Below are positions 43,185 through 52,589 of a DNA stretch of 59,599 nt, in pieces. The DNA is taken from contig CALVBY010000002.1 in assembly GCA_944325905.1 (NCBI GenBank), positions 1 to 59,599 on the forward strand, given 5' to 3'. The position numbers were made by a program, and so were the translations under genes. The notes beneath the pieces are model-generated. The model did no database searches and was not told where the DNA came from. It worked only from the letters and a program-made list of their open reading frames with translations. The stretch comes from Candidatus Gastranaerophilales bacterium (GTDB taxonomy: Bacteria > Cyanobacteriota > Vampirovibrionia > Gastranaerophilales > Gastranaerophilaceae). The stretch's first letter is position 1; each line of letters begins with the position of its first letter.

Positions 43185-45995
43185 TTATTCACTTATTGCC
43201 TGGCGGCATTCTTCGCAGATACCGTTTTCATCGAGTTTTCTGTATTTCCAGCAACGTTCACATTTTTCGCCTTCAGCTTTCGTTACCCAAACCGTGTAAT
43301 CATCTTCGGTGTATTCATTTAGAACACCAGCCGGTTTTTCCTCTGTAACGTATGCTTGAGATGTGATGAATATGTTTGCCAGTTCATCAGCGTTTGCTCT
43401 CAATACAGAATCGTCAGATGCTTTGACATAAACTGCTACTTCAAGTGAGCTTCCAACTTGTTTATTGGCTCTGAGTGGTTCAATAGCCCTTGTTACAACT
43501 TCTCGTGCTTTAAGAATTTTAGCGAAGTCTTCTTCTAATGCAGGATTTTCCCATTCAGAATTAACTTTTGGCCAATTTGAAAGCAGAATACTTTCTAAAC
43601 CGCCTCTTTGTTGTTCCGGAACATTTTGCCAGATGTCTTCTGCTTGGTGTGGCATTACAGGAACAAGAAGTCTTACAAGTGCTTGTGAAATTTCGTATAA
43701 TACTGTTTGGCAAGCGCGTCTTGAAAGTGATTTTTTGCCTGCTGTGTACAATCTGTCTTTTACAATATCAAGATAGAATGAGCTCAAATCAACTGCTGCA
43801 AAGTTTTGAAGACTTTGGAAATATTTATAGAATTCATAATTTTCAAAAGCTTCCGTAACTTGTGAGATCAATTGATTAAGTTTGTACAAAGCAAACTTAT
43901 CAAGAGCTTTCAGGTCACTATATTCTACATAATCTTTTGCAGGGTCGAAATCAAACAAGTTGCCGAGCAAGAATCTTGCAGTATTTCTTGTTTTTTTGAA
44001 GATTTCAACTAATTGTTTGATAATGTTATCGCCGATTTTAGTATCGTTTCTGTAATCTACTGATGCGGCCCAGAGTCTTAAAATATCCGCACCGTAGTTT
44101 TTAATTATATCATCAGGTCTTATATAGTTGCCCAAAGATTTTGACATCTTTCTTCCATCTTCACCAAAAACAAATCCGTGAGTTAAAACGGTTTTGTATG
44201 GAGCTTTGCCTTGAGTTGCGATTGATGTCAAAAGTGATGATTGGAACCAGCCTCTGTGTTGGTCGGAGCCTTCAAGGTACATATCAACAGGTGTATGGCC
44301 TAATTGTTCTGAGCGTTTTTCTACAACTGCACGCCAAGTTATACCTGAATCAAACCAAACATCCATAATGTCGTTTTCTTTTCTAAAGTGTGTTTTACCG
44401 CACTTAGGACATTTGAAGCCTTGAGGTAACAATTCGGCTGCCGAATATTTAACCCAAGCATCAGAGCTTTCTTTTTCAAATATTTTGGCAACATTTTCGA
44501 TTGTTTCATCAGTAACAATTACTTCACCGCAATCTTCGCAATAAAATACCGGAATAGGAACGCCCCATGCACGTTGGCGAGAAATACACCAATCTGAGCG
44601 GCCCTCTACCATGTTAGATATTCTTGCTTCACCGCCTGCAGGAATCCATTTTACACCTTTGATTGCATCAAGTGTCTGTTGTCTGAATTTGTCAACTTTA
44701 ACAAACCATTGCGGAGTCGCGCGGTAGATAACAGGGTTTTTACATCTCCAGCAATGCGGATAACTGTGCTGGATATCTTGTTGTGCTAAAAGTGCACCGC
44801 AATTTTTCAATTTTTCTATTACAATAGCATTCCCTTTGTAATAAGAAACACCCTCCAAATCTTTATCTTGAACTTGTTCTGTCCAAACACCTTTTGCATC
44901 CAGTGGTGAAAATACTTCAATACCGTATTTTAAACCAACTTCATAGTCTTCAAGACCGTGACCGGGAGCTGTATGAACCGCACCTGTACCAGCATCAAGT
45001 GTTACGTGTTCACCCAAGATTATAGGTGATTTTCTATCAACCAGCGGGTGTTTTGTGTTCAAAAGTTCTAACTCTGCACCTGTGCAAGAACCGATTACGT
45101 TAATATCCTTTTCTTGCCAGTCAACATCTGCCAAAAATGCGCCCAACAAGCCTTGAGCTGCAACATAAACGTCACCTTTATACTCGAAGAAGGTATATTC
45201 AAATTTAGGGTGCATTGATATTGCCATGTTTGAAGGAATTGTCCAAGGAGTTGTTGTCCAAATAACGGCGTAAACATCTTTGCCTTTTGTATCAACAATT
45301 TTGTTAATTTTTTCTGTAGATTCTTCATCAAATTTGAATCTTACATAAATAGAAGTTGATGTGTGATCTGCATATTCAACTTCGGCTTCTGCAAGAGCTG
45401 TTTCGCAAGATGCACACCAATATACAGGCTTCAAGCCCTTTTCGATATATCCTTTTTTGTACATTTCTCCAAAAACTCTAACCTGTTCAGCTTCAAAATC
45501 AGGATTTATAGTCAAATAAGGGTGTTCCCAATCGCCCCAAACGCCCAAGCGTTTGAATTCAGATTCTTGACCTTTCAAGTTTTTATGAGCAAATTCGCGG
45601 CATTTTTCTCTCAATTCAAGAGGAGTAAGAGCTTCGCGACCACCTTTGATATTTTTTACAACGGCATTTTCAATAGGCAAACCGTGTCCGTCATATCCCG
45701 GAACGTATGGTGCATAAAACCCTGCTTGAGATTTGTATTTAATCAAAATATCTTTAAGAATTTTATTCAAAGCTGTTCCGACGTGAATTTTTTCGGAACT
45801 CAAATACGGAGGTCCGTCGTGCAATACAAATGAGTTTGTTTTGTCGCGTTGTTCAATATTTTTTTCGTAAATATTTTGTTCTTCCCAGAATTTTTGTGTT
45901 TGAATTTCTTTAACTGTGGCATTTGCTCTCATTTCAAGAGTTGTTTGAGGCAAATTCAGTGTGTTTTTGTAATCTGTTTTTGTCTGTTCGCTCAT
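43185..45995 (-). CDS. ileS: Isoleucyl-tRNA synthetase
   Basis: This 936-residue class I enzyme has GPPYLSSEKIHVGTALNKIL in the nucleotide-binding region, the editing domain (near 190-390), and KMSKS in GRKMSKSLGNYI (near 603). The C-terminal zinc domain reads CERCWKYRKLDENGICEECR. The usual HIGH motif is HVGT here, and the ANGN before it is SSEK, which is unusual. It pairs with the transporter gene, overlapping by 4 bases. Cognate call is firm. Confidence 0.96.
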   Translation of the reverse strand: MSEQTKTDYKNTLNLPQTTLEMRANATVKEIQTQKFWEEQNIYEKNIEQRDKTNSFVLHDGPPYLSSEKIHVGTALNKILKDILIKYKSQAGFYAPYVPGYDGHGLPIENAVVKNIKGGREALTPLELREKCREFAHKNLKGQESEFKRLGVWGDWEHPYLTINPDFEAEQVRVFGEMYKKGYIEKGLKPVYWCASCETALAEAEVEYADHTSTSIYVRFKFDEESTEKINKIVDTKGKDVYAVIWTTTPWTIPSNMAISMHPKFEYTFFEYKGDVYVAAQGLLGAFLADVDWQEKDINVIGSCTGAELELLNTKHPLVDRKSPIILGEHVTLDAGTGAVHTAPGHGLEDYEVGLKYGIEVFSPLDAKGVWTEQVQDKDLEGVSYYKGNAIVIEKLKNCGALLAQQDIQHSYPHCWRCKNPVIYRATPQWFVKVDKFRQQTLDAIKGVKWIPAGGEARISNMVEGRSDWCISRQRAWGVPIPVFYCEDCGEVIVTDETIENVAKIFEKESSDAWVKYSAAELLPQGFKCPKCGKTHFRKENDIMDVWFDSGITWRAVVEKRSEQLGHTPVDMYLEGSDQHRGWFQSSLLTSIATQGKAPYKTVLTHGFVFGEDGRKMSKSLGNYIRPDDIIKNYGADILRLWAASVDYRNDTKIGDNIIKQLVEIFKKTRNTARFLLGNLFDFDPAKDYVEYSDLKALDKFALYKLNQLISQVTEAFENYEFYKYFQSLQNFAAVDLSSFYLDIVKDRLYTAGKKSLSRRACQTVLYEISQALVRLLVPVMPHQAEDIWQNVPEQQRGGLESILLSNWPKVNSEWENPALEEDFAKILKAREVVTRAIEPLRANKQVGSSLEVAVYVKASDDSVLRANADELANIFITSQAYVTEEKPAGVLNEYTEDDYTVWVTKAEGEKCERCWKYRKLDENGICEECRQAISE

Positions 45996-47317
45996 TCTAT
46001 TCCTCTATTCGTAACTTTTTCGTAAATATTTTTTATACCTGAAAAATCCAGTTCAATTTTATCGTGATCTGTTTCTTCTATAAATTGTTGCATTTTATTA
46101 TAGTCAAAAGCTTTTTCCCAGCGTGCTATAACAACAGTAGCAACGCAATTGCCGATAAGGTTTACCGTTGTTCTTCCCATATCAAGGATTTGATCTATTC
46201 CCAAAAGAATTGCAACGCCTAAAATAGGGATGTTGAAGCTGGCAAGTGTTCCTGCAAGTACAATTAACGAAACTCTCGGTACACCAGCAATACCTTTACT
46301 TGTGAGCATAAGCGCAAGCATCATAATTATTTGTTGGTTTAAATCCAAATGAATTCCCACAATTTGTGAAGAAAACAAAACAGCCATTGCAAGGTACAAA
46401 GTGCTTCCGTCAAGATTAAAGGTATATCCTGTAGGCATTACAAATCCGACAATATTTTTTGGTACGCCGAATTTTTCCATAATCTCAATTGCTTTTGGGA
46501 AAGCTGCCTCAGAGCTTGCTGTTGTAAAAGCAAGAACGGCAGGTTCCTGTATCGCTTTTATTAGGTTTCTGAAGGATATCCTTGCATATTTGCAAGCTAT
46601 AAAAAGTACCATTAAAACAAATACGGCAAGTGCTGTATACAATGAAAATATTACTTTGGCATAATTTTTCAAGATGGAAAGTCCATTATCTCCTACTGTT
46701 GCAGCAATTGCACCAAATATACCCAAAGGCGCAAAATACATTACGTATTCAGTGAATTTAAACATAATTTGTGAAACAGAATTCAAAACATCCATAACAG
46801 GTTTTGCGGCTTTTCCGACTGTACACATTGCAATTGCAAAAAATATTGAAAATACTACAATTTGCAGCAGGTTCCCGTCAGACATAGCTTGAACTATACT
46901 TGTCGGAAAAATATTCATAACCATTTCAGAAATAGATGTGTGTGCATTTGTTGCTGCCATCAAGCCTGCTTCGTGCAAGAGTCTTGGATTATTGGCAATT
47001 GTGTCTGATACAAATCCCATGCCTGGCTTGAAAATATTTGCCATTGTCAAACCGATTATCAAAGCTAAAGTTGTTACTATTTCAAAGTAAACAACTGTTT
47101 TGATACCGATTTTGCCAAGGCTTTTTATATCACCATGCCCAGCAATTCCGACAACCAAAGTTGCAAATAGCAATGGGGCAATAATCATCTTGACCATTCT
47201 CAAGAAAATTACAGCAAACGGACGCATCTTTACCGCAAAATCCGGTGCAAAATGCCCTACCAGAACACCTAAAATAAGTGCTATAAATATTAAGGCTGTA
47301 AGTTTTGAATGTTTCAA
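45992..47317 (-). CDS. Dicarboxylate/glutamate:cation symporter (DAACS family)
   Basis: This 441-residue protein has eight or more membrane segments. RMVKMIIAPLLFATLVVGIA lies near 40-60, AFTTASSEAAFPKAIE near 265, PTGYTFNLDGSTLYL near 293, and DMGRTTVNLIGNCVATVVIA near the end. The family takes up glutamate, aspartate or C4-dicarboxylates with Na+ or H+. The TASSEAA motif is nearer DctA-type than glutamate carriers, but the substrate is unproven. It is co-transcribed with ileS. Confidence 0.88.
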   Translation of the reverse strand: MKHSKLTALIFIALILGVLVGHFAPDFAVKMRPFAVIFLRMVKMIIAPLLFATLVVGIAGHGDIKSLGKIGIKTVVYFEIVTTLALIIGLTMANIFKPGMGFVSDTIANNPRLLHEAGLMAATNAHTSISEMVMNIFPTSIVQAMSDGNLLQIVVFSIFFAIAMCTVGKAAKPVMDVLNSVSQIMFKFTEYVMYFAPLGIFGAIAATVGDNGLSILKNYAKVIFSLYTALAVFVLMVLFIACKYARISFRNLIKAIQEPAVLAFTTASSEAAFPKAIEIMEKFGVPKNIVGFVMPTGYTFNLDGSTLYLAMAVLFSSQIVGIHLDLNQQIIMMLALMLTSKGIAGVPRVSLIVLAGTLASFNIPILGVAILLGIDQILDMGRTTVNLIGNCVATVVIARWEKAFDYNKMQQFIEETDHDKIELDFSGIKNIYEKVTNRGIE

Positions 47318-47420
47318 AAGAAATTTCCTCTTCTACATTATATCATAAACAAAAGAAATGGATTAATCTAGTGTGAATTGGTTGAATTTTTTAACAGTTA
47401 ACTTTTTATTTGTATATATT

Positions 47421-47500
47421 CTTATCTTTATCTTTATCTTTATCCATAAGGGTTTGCAAACCCTTTGGCAACCCTTTGGCAACCCTTTGGTAACCCTTTG
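47421..47500. repeat. Tandem repeats and palindrome between symporter and pilin genes
   Basis: From 47421 a six-base TCTTTA unit repeats about four times. AAGGGTTTGCAAACCCTT (47448-47465) is a perfect palindrome. From 47461 an 11-base CCCTTTGGCAA unit repeats about 3.6 times. The number of copies may vary between strains. It does not resemble a CRISPR. Confidence 0.7.
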
Positions 47501-47542
47501 ATTAGAGGTTTAATGATAAAAAGATAATGAAAAATATAAAGA

Positions 47543-48241
47543 TTATAGGTTTTTGAAGTAATCTTTGTCATACAAGGCTTTTTGGGTACAGCCCGCACCG
47601 TTCATATCACTTGTTGAAGTGTCTGAGCAGAATGTTTCTTCATCATAGTATGTGTCTTCGGCTCCCATTGGAGTTAAAACTCCGTTGTCTCTTACTTCAA
47701 ACATGAATAAATCTCTTCCAAGTTGATTTGGTTTGTTATGAAGGCCGTTTACATCTACAGAAATAAAATCTAATCCATTGTTTTCGATAAGTACCAAGGC
47801 TCCGTCATTCAATACGAATTGACCGTCGTCAAAAAATTGCATGTCGATCGGACTTGTTCCATTCAAATTTTGGTAGCTGTCTGAATCGGTCGTACCTGTT
47901 TGATAGCTGTTATTTGAAACACACGCTGTTTCGCTCCCTGTATCATCATAGCCAAACCCACAATCCAGAGATATTTTTAGGTAAGGCATAATAGCAGCCT
48001 TTAATCTTCTTGCGGAAATATTATTACGCATAATGGGGATTCCATTGTCCGCTTGGTATAATTTGAAAGCCTGGTTAAGTATAGAATATGTTCGCTTAAG
48101 CTGGGTTTGTAAGACTTTATTTTGTTGGTTTTGTATTAGTGTTGGAATCGTCATTGCTGCGACAACTCCTATGATGCCCAATGTTATGAGTACCTCTGCT
48201 AAAGTAAATGCCAAAAGTCTATTTGAATTGTGACTACGCAT
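47543..48241 (-). CDS. Prepilin/pseudopilin-like protein (Ala at -1)
   Basis: This 232-residue protein has a basic leader MRSHNSNRLLA and FTLAEVLITLGIIGVVAAMT. The residue before the cleavage site is Ala, not the usual Gly. The mature part has cysteines and a VDVNGLHNKPNQLG strand like its two relatives. Cleavage by a PilD-type peptidase is likely but less certain. Confidence 0.8.
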   Translation of the reverse strand: MRSHNSNRLLAFTLAEVLITLGIIGVVAAMTIPTLIQNQQNKVLQTQLKRTYSILNQAFKLYQADNGIPIMRNNISARRLKAAIMPYLKISLDCGFGYDDTGSETACVSNNSYQTGTTDSDSYQNLNGTSPIDMQFFDDGQFVLNDGALVLIENNGLDFISVDVNGLHNKPNQLGRDLFMFEVRDNGVLTPMGAEDTYYDEETFCSDTSTSDMNGAGCTQKALYDKDYFKNL

Positions 48242-48432
48242 ACTTAAAATTATAGTTATTGTTTGGATTTATGTCAATGTTATACAAGTTTTTGAAAAAT
48301 TAACTTGTGTTACAGTTTTGGCATGTTGTTGCAAGTGGTAAAAAACTGATGTAGAATTGTATAATAATCATGCTTTTAAGCATGCTTAAGGGATTGTATA
48401 ACAAATTTTAGATAAAGGCTATGGAGGTTAAT

Positions 48433-50421
48433 GTGGTGGAAAACAGTTCTACGTGTGTTGAAGATTTATGCTTGTCCGAAAACGCAGTAAAAGTTCTTGA
48501 AAAAAGATATCTCAAACGTGACAAAGACGGTAATTGTACAGAAAAACCGGCTGATATGTTCAGACGTGTTGCAAGTTCTATTGCAGCGGGTGATTTCAAG
48601 TTTGGTGCTTCTCAATCTGATGTTGATAAATTAACAGAGAGATTTTATAAGGCTATTACAAATCGTTATTTTATGCCAAATTCACCGACTTTGATGAATG
48701 CAGGTCGTGAATTGGGACAATTGGCGGCATGTTTTGTTTTACCGGTTGAAGATTCTTTGGAAGGTATTTTTGAAACTGTTAAAAATACTGCATTAATTCA
48801 TAAATCCGGCGGAGGTACTGGTTTTTCATTCTCAAGATTAAGACCTAAAAACAGTGTTGTAAGGTCTACAATGGGTGTTTCATCAGGTCCGGTATCTTTT
48901 ATGGAAGTATTCAATGCTGCAACAGAAGCTGTTAAGCAAGGCGGTACAAGACGCGGTGCGAATATGGGTATTTTAAGAGTTGATCACCCTGATATTCTTG
49001 ATTTTATTGAATGCAAGTCTGATAACAATAAATTAAACAACTTCAATATTTCCGTTGCAGTTACTGACAAGTTTATGGAAGCATACATAAACGGAACTGA
49101 TTATGATTTGGTTAATCCGCAAAATAATCAGGTTGTTGGAAGATTAAGCGCTAAAAAAGTGTTTGATATGATTGTTGACGGTGCTTGGAGAAATGGCGAG
49201 CCGGGTATTGTCTTTATTGACAAGATGAATGCTGACAACCCAACTCCTTTAATCGGTCAAATTGAATCTACAAACCCTTGCGGCGAAGTTCCTTTGTTGG
49301 CTTATGAAGCTTGTAACTTGGGCTCTATTAATTTGGGCAGAATGGTTAAAGAAACATCTGACGGGTGTGAAGTTGATTGGGATTTGTTGGCAGAAACAAC
49401 AAGAACTGCTATCAGATTCTTGGATAACGTAATTGCTGTAAATAACTATCCGTTACCTCAAATTTCTGAAATGGTTCAAAATAACAGAAAAATCGGACTC
49501 GGTGTAATGGGTTGGGCAGATATGCTTATGAAAATGGGCATTTCTTATGCTTCTGAAGAAGGTACAAAACTTGCCGGTCAGGTGATGGAATTTATTGATT
49601 ATGAGTCTAAATGTGAATCTATTGAGCTTTCAAAAGAACGAGGCAGATTTAATAATTTTAAAGGTAGCATATATGACAGCGAAAACTATTTGTACAACAA
49701 ATACAAAGGCAAATCTGCAGGAAAAATTTCTGATGAGCAATGGAAAGATTTGGATGAACAAATTAAACAATACGGTATCAGAAATGCTACAACTACATGT
49801 ATTGCTCCAACAGGTACAATTTCAATGATTGCAAGTGCTTCAGGTGGTGTTGAACCTTTGTTCGGACTTGTTTTTTCAAGATTGATTATGGATGGAACTG
49901 AGATGCTTGAAGTTAACCCGATTTTCAAGGATTACATGGTATCTCATGGTTTGTATTCGGAAGAATTGATGCAAAAGATTGCAAAAGAAGGTTCTATCGC
50001 TCATGTGGATGGCATATCTGATGAAGTTAAACATATTTTCGTGACAGCTCACGATGTTTCTCCATACTGGCATGTTAAAATGCAGGCTGCATTCCAGCTT
50101 CATACAGACAATGCTGTTTCAAAAACTGTAAACTTTGAAGAACATGCTACAAGAAAAGATATTGAAGAAGCATACATTTTGGCATACAAGAATAACCTTA
50201 AAGGTATTACAGTCTACAGAAACAATTCAAGACAATTCCAACCTATGAATTTGGATGATAAGAAAAAGACAGAGGAAAAGGTTGAAGAAGTTGTGGAAGA
50301 AGTTTCTGAAGAACCTACAGGTGAAATTAAGACGGTAAAATGTCCTGAATGTGGTAATGAAATTCAAATGGCTGAGGGATGTTTCATATGTCTAAAATGC
50401 GGTTATTCAGGATGTTCATAG
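48433..50421 (+). CDS. nrdJ: Adenosylcobalamin-dependent (class II) ribonucleotide reductase
   Basis: This enzyme of about 662 residues reduces ribonucleotides using a B12 radical. It has FMPNSPTLMNAG near 80, GGGTGFSFSRLR near 120, and NPCGEVPL near 283 with its active-site cysteine; IAPTGTISMIA lies near 460. A zinc-ribbon tail CPECGNEIQMAEGCFICLKCGYSGC is at the end. GGAGG lies 5 bases before this GTG, so it is preferred; an ATG four codons earlier (48421) has a poorer site. No class I nrdAB is in the window. It fits with a B12-type leader elsewhere. Confidence 0.92.
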   Translation: MVENSSTCVEDLCLSENAVKVLEKRYLKRDKDGNCTEKPADMFRRVASSIAAGDFKFGASQSDVDKLTERFYKAITNRYFMPNSPTLMNAGRELGQLAACFVLPVEDSLEGIFETVKNTALIHKSGGGTGFSFSRLRPKNSVVRSTMGVSSGPVSFMEVFNAATEAVKQGGTRRGANMGILRVDHPDILDFIECKSDNNKLNNFNISVAVTDKFMEAYINGTDYDLVNPQNNQVVGRLSAKKVFDMIVDGAWRNGEPGIVFIDKMNADNPTPLIGQIESTNPCGEVPLLAYEACNLGSINLGRMVKETSDGCEVDWDLLAETTRTAIRFLDNVIAVNNYPLPQISEMVQNNRKIGLGVMGWADMLMKMGISYASEEGTKLAGQVMEFIDYESKCESIELSKERGRFNNFKGSIYDSENYLYNKYKGKSAGKISDEQWKDLDEQIKQYGIRNATTTCIAPTGTISMIASASGGVEPLFGLVFSRLIMDGTEMLEVNPIFKDYMVSHGLYSEELMQKIAKEGSIAHVDGISDEVKHIFVTAHDVSPYWHVKMQAAFQLHTDNAVSKTVNFEEHATRKDIEEAYILAYKNNLKGITVYRNNSRQFQPMNLDDKKKTEEKVEEVVEEVSEEPTGEIKTVKCPECGNEIQMAEGCFICLKCGYSGCS

Positions 50422-50449
50422 GCTTAACCGTTAAATAAGAGAGAGATGA

Positions 50450-50480
50450 AAAAGAGTGCCCCATAAGGGTACTCTTTTTG
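50450..50480 (+). terminator. Intrinsic terminator after ribonucleotide reductase
   Basis: AAAGAGTGCCC pairs with GGGTACTCTTT, one mismatch, around a short loop, followed by T-run. Confidence 0.8.
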
Positions 50481-50497
50481 TGTTAATATATGTAACA
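50481..50497 (+). promoter_or_regulatory. TGTWA-N7-TWACA dyad, copy 6 (perfect)
   Basis: TGTTAATATATGTAACA has perfect TGTTA/TAACA arms and lies 98 bp before the ATG at 50579. A further TGTAACAAATGTGTAAT overlaps it at 50491-50507, so two half-site pairs may be present. Confidence 0.55.
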
Positions 50498-50578
50498 AAT
50501 GTGTAATTATTCTAGCAAAAAAAATCATGTTTGAGAGTTAATGCTAACAGAAGGTTTAAAATATTTGAAAGGACTAAA

Positions 50579-51130
50579 ATGGCAATCACAGCAATTCCGG
50601 GCTTCAATGTCCAAAAAGTAGGTAAAGATAAATATTCAGTTTCTGTAAATAATGGTAATATGGGTGCTGTACTTTTAAATAAAGAGCAGTTAAAAGAATT
50701 TGCAGATGTTTATGGTGTTCCTGTTAAAGATAACTCCAAAACTAAAAAGGCTGTCGGCTTAGCAGCTGCAGGTTTGACTCTTGTAGGTGCAATAACAGCC
50801 GGGGTTGTTTACCGCAAAAATATTGCTAAAGCTTTTAAAAACTTAAAAGAAATCAAGCCAAAAGAAGTTCTTAATACTATAAAAACAAAAACAGTTGATG
50901 CAGCAGGAAAAGTTAAAGAGACTACAGTTAATGCTGCAAGGAGTGTTAAAGAAAAAGGATCTGTTTGGTATAATAAAGCTGCTGATTTTGCAAAAAGAGC
51001 TTGGAAAAACATCAAAGAATTTTTTGTTGGTGGGTTTGAAAAGCTGAAAGGTTTCTTTAAAAGTGCCGGACAGGAAGTTAACGGTGCTCGTCCAAGAGAT
51101 GCAAAAGGCAGATTTGTAAAAGTTAAATAA
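50579..51130 (+). CDS. Small lineage-type membrane protein with basic tail
   Basis: This 183-residue protein starts MAITAIPGFNVQKVGKDKYS after GAAAGGAC; the frame is open 16 codons upstream but without a site. Residues 1-55 look beta-like, a glycine/alanine-rich membrane segment lies near 60-80 (AVGLAAAGLTLVGAITAGVVY), and the rest is lysine-rich amphipathic helix ending PRDAKGRFVKVK. The end resembles DNA- or membrane-binding tails. Layout matches the gene at 6344. Unknown function. Confidence 0.7.
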   Translation: MAITAIPGFNVQKVGKDKYSVSVNNGNMGAVLLNKEQLKEFADVYGVPVKDNSKTKKAVGLAAAGLTLVGAITAGVVYRKNIAKAFKNLKEIKPKEVLNTIKTKTVDAAGKVKETTVNAARSVKEKGSVWYNKAADFAKRAWKNIKEFFVGGFEKLKGFFKSAGQEVNGARPRDAKGRFVKVK

Positions 51131-51150
51131 TCAAAAACACATAAAATTAA

Positions 51151-51175
51151 AATACCGCTTCGGCGGTATTTTTTA
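51151..51175 (+). terminator. Intrinsic terminator with TTCG loop
   Basis: AATACCGC-TTCG-GCGGTATT with a following T-run. Confidence 0.9.
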
Positions 51176-51201
51176 TGCTATAATTTTTCAAGTGAGGGAT
51201 T

Positions 51202-51930
51202 ATGATAACTGAGATTGAAAATAAAACAGCGGAAGATATTGTAAAAGAAACTAATTTAAAGCATATAGCCATAATTATGGATGGTAATCGTAGATGGGCA
51301 AAAGAAAAAAATCTGCCGTCTGCTATGGGACATAAAAAAGGCGTTGATGCCCTAAAGACTACTCTAAAAGCTTGTCATAAATTTGGTGTGAAATATTTGA
51401 CAGTCTATGCTTTTTCTACTGAAAATTGGAATAGAAAGCCCGAAGAAGTTGCATTTTTAATGGATTTGCTTGCAAATACAATAAAAAGTGAGCTGAAAGA
51501 AATGCATGAAAATGGAGTTGTTATAAATTTCATCGGTGATTTAACTAAATTAAATCCTAAATTGCAAAAGATTTTGTATGATGCAATGGATTATACTAAA
51601 AATAATACCGGTGTAAGATTGCAAATAGCTTTTAATTACGGCGCAAGAGATGAGATAGTTAATGCAATTAAAAATATTATCAAAGAAGGTATAACACCGG
51701 AAGAAGTTACTGAGAAATTGGTTTCAGACGAATTATATACAAAAAATATTCCGGATCCCGACTTATTAATTCGAACAGGTGGAGAGATGCGAATTTCAAA
51801 TTATCTGTTATGGCAGATTGCTTATTCTGAATTTTTGGTAACAAAGCAATATTGGCCTGAATTCGATGAAAATTCTTTGTCAGATGCGATTTTTGAGTTC
51901 GCCAACAGGCAAAGACGGTATGGTAAGTAA
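51202..51930 (+). CDS. uppS: Undecaprenyl diphosphate synthase
   Basis: This 242-residue cis-prenyltransferase makes the lipid carrier for cell-wall synthesis. IAIIMDGNRRWAKEKNLPS near 22-40 carries the catalytic Asp, and RTGGEMRISNYLLWQIAYSE near 195 the second motif. Its stop overlaps rdgB by one base. Confidence 0.95.
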   Translation: MITEIENKTAEDIVKETNLKHIAIIMDGNRRWAKEKNLPSAMGHKKGVDALKTTLKACHKFGVKYLTVYAFSTENWNRKPEEVAFLMDLLANTIKSELKEMHENGVVINFIGDLTKLNPKLQKILYDAMDYTKNNTGVRLQIAFNYGARDEIVNAIKNIIKEGITPEEVTEKLVSDELYTKNIPDPDLLIRTGGEMRISNYLLWQIAYSEFLVTKQYWPEFDENSLSDAIFEFANRQRRYGK

Positions 51931-52502
51931 TGAAAATAGTTTTTGCAACAGGTAATGAACATAAATTACAAGAAATAAACGAAATTTCAAAAGGCAGCGG
52001 GGTAGAATTTGTTTTGCCCGGTGTGGGTTTCAATCCGGTTGAAAATGGCAAGACTTTTGAAGAGAATTCTTATATAAAAGCGAAGGAGGCCAATAGAGTT
52101 TCTCACAAAATGACATTGGCAGATGATTCAGGCTTGTGTGTGGAAGCTTTAAATGGTGCACCAGGGTTGTATTCTGCACGTTATGCAGGAACACAACAAG
52201 AAAAAATCGACAAAATTTTAAAGGAATTGAGGCCTTTTGAAAACAGAAAGGCAAAATTCGTTTGCGTAATGACTCTTTTAGATGATGCTGGCAATGTTTT
52301 ACACGTATCACGCGGAGAATGTCACGGCGAGATTGCGAAATCACAGTCAGGACAAAATGGTTTTGGCTTTGATCCTGTGTTTGTTGTTGAAGGTACAAAT
52401 AAGACTATGGCGGAAATGTCCGAAGATGAGAAAAACAGGATTTCTCACAGAGGTAAAGCTTTGACTGATATGCTTGAATTTATACATAGTTCAGTTGTTT
52501 AA
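51930..52502 (+). CDS. rdgB: RdgB/HAM1 XTP/dITP pyrophosphatase
   Basis: This 190-residue protein removes non-canonical purine nucleotides. ATGNEHKLQEI near 5-15, LADDSGLCVEALNGAPGLYS near 67-88, GFGFDPVF near 147 and SHRGKAL near the end are all standard. It is translationally coupled to uppS. Confidence 0.95.
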   Translation: MKIVFATGNEHKLQEINEISKGSGVEFVLPGVGFNPVENGKTFEENSYIKAKEANRVSHKMTLADDSGLCVEALNGAPGLYSARYAGTQQEKIDKILKELRPFENRKAKFVCVMTLLDDAGNVLHVSRGECHGEIAKSQSGQNGFGFDPVFVVEGTNKTMAEMSEDEKNRISHRGKALTDMLEFIHSSVV

Positions 52503-52518
52503 TATTGTATAATTTTTC

Positions 52519-52565
52519 TTGCCAAACAACTTCTTTTTTGTTAAAATTTTCGTTGCAAATGCAAC
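52519..52565 (+). promoter_or_regulatory. Promoter and palindromic operator of RND operon
   Basis: TTGCCA (52519-52524) and TAAAAT (52542-52547) are 17 bases apart. GTTGCAAATGCAAC (52552-52565), with six-base perfect arms, covers the expected transcript start, which suits repression. The repressor is not encoded nearby. Confidence 0.5.
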
Positions 52566-52589
52566 ACAGATTCTATTAGGGGAGAGCAA

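Noticed and set aside
47421-47500. Tandem array as a CRISPR
   Set aside because: The units are 6 and 11 bases with no spacers, and there are no cas genes.
48242-48432. Riboswitch before the B12-dependent ribonucleotide reductase
   Set aside because: Only a short CATGCTT/AAGCATG hairpin is seen; no cobalamin core is present.
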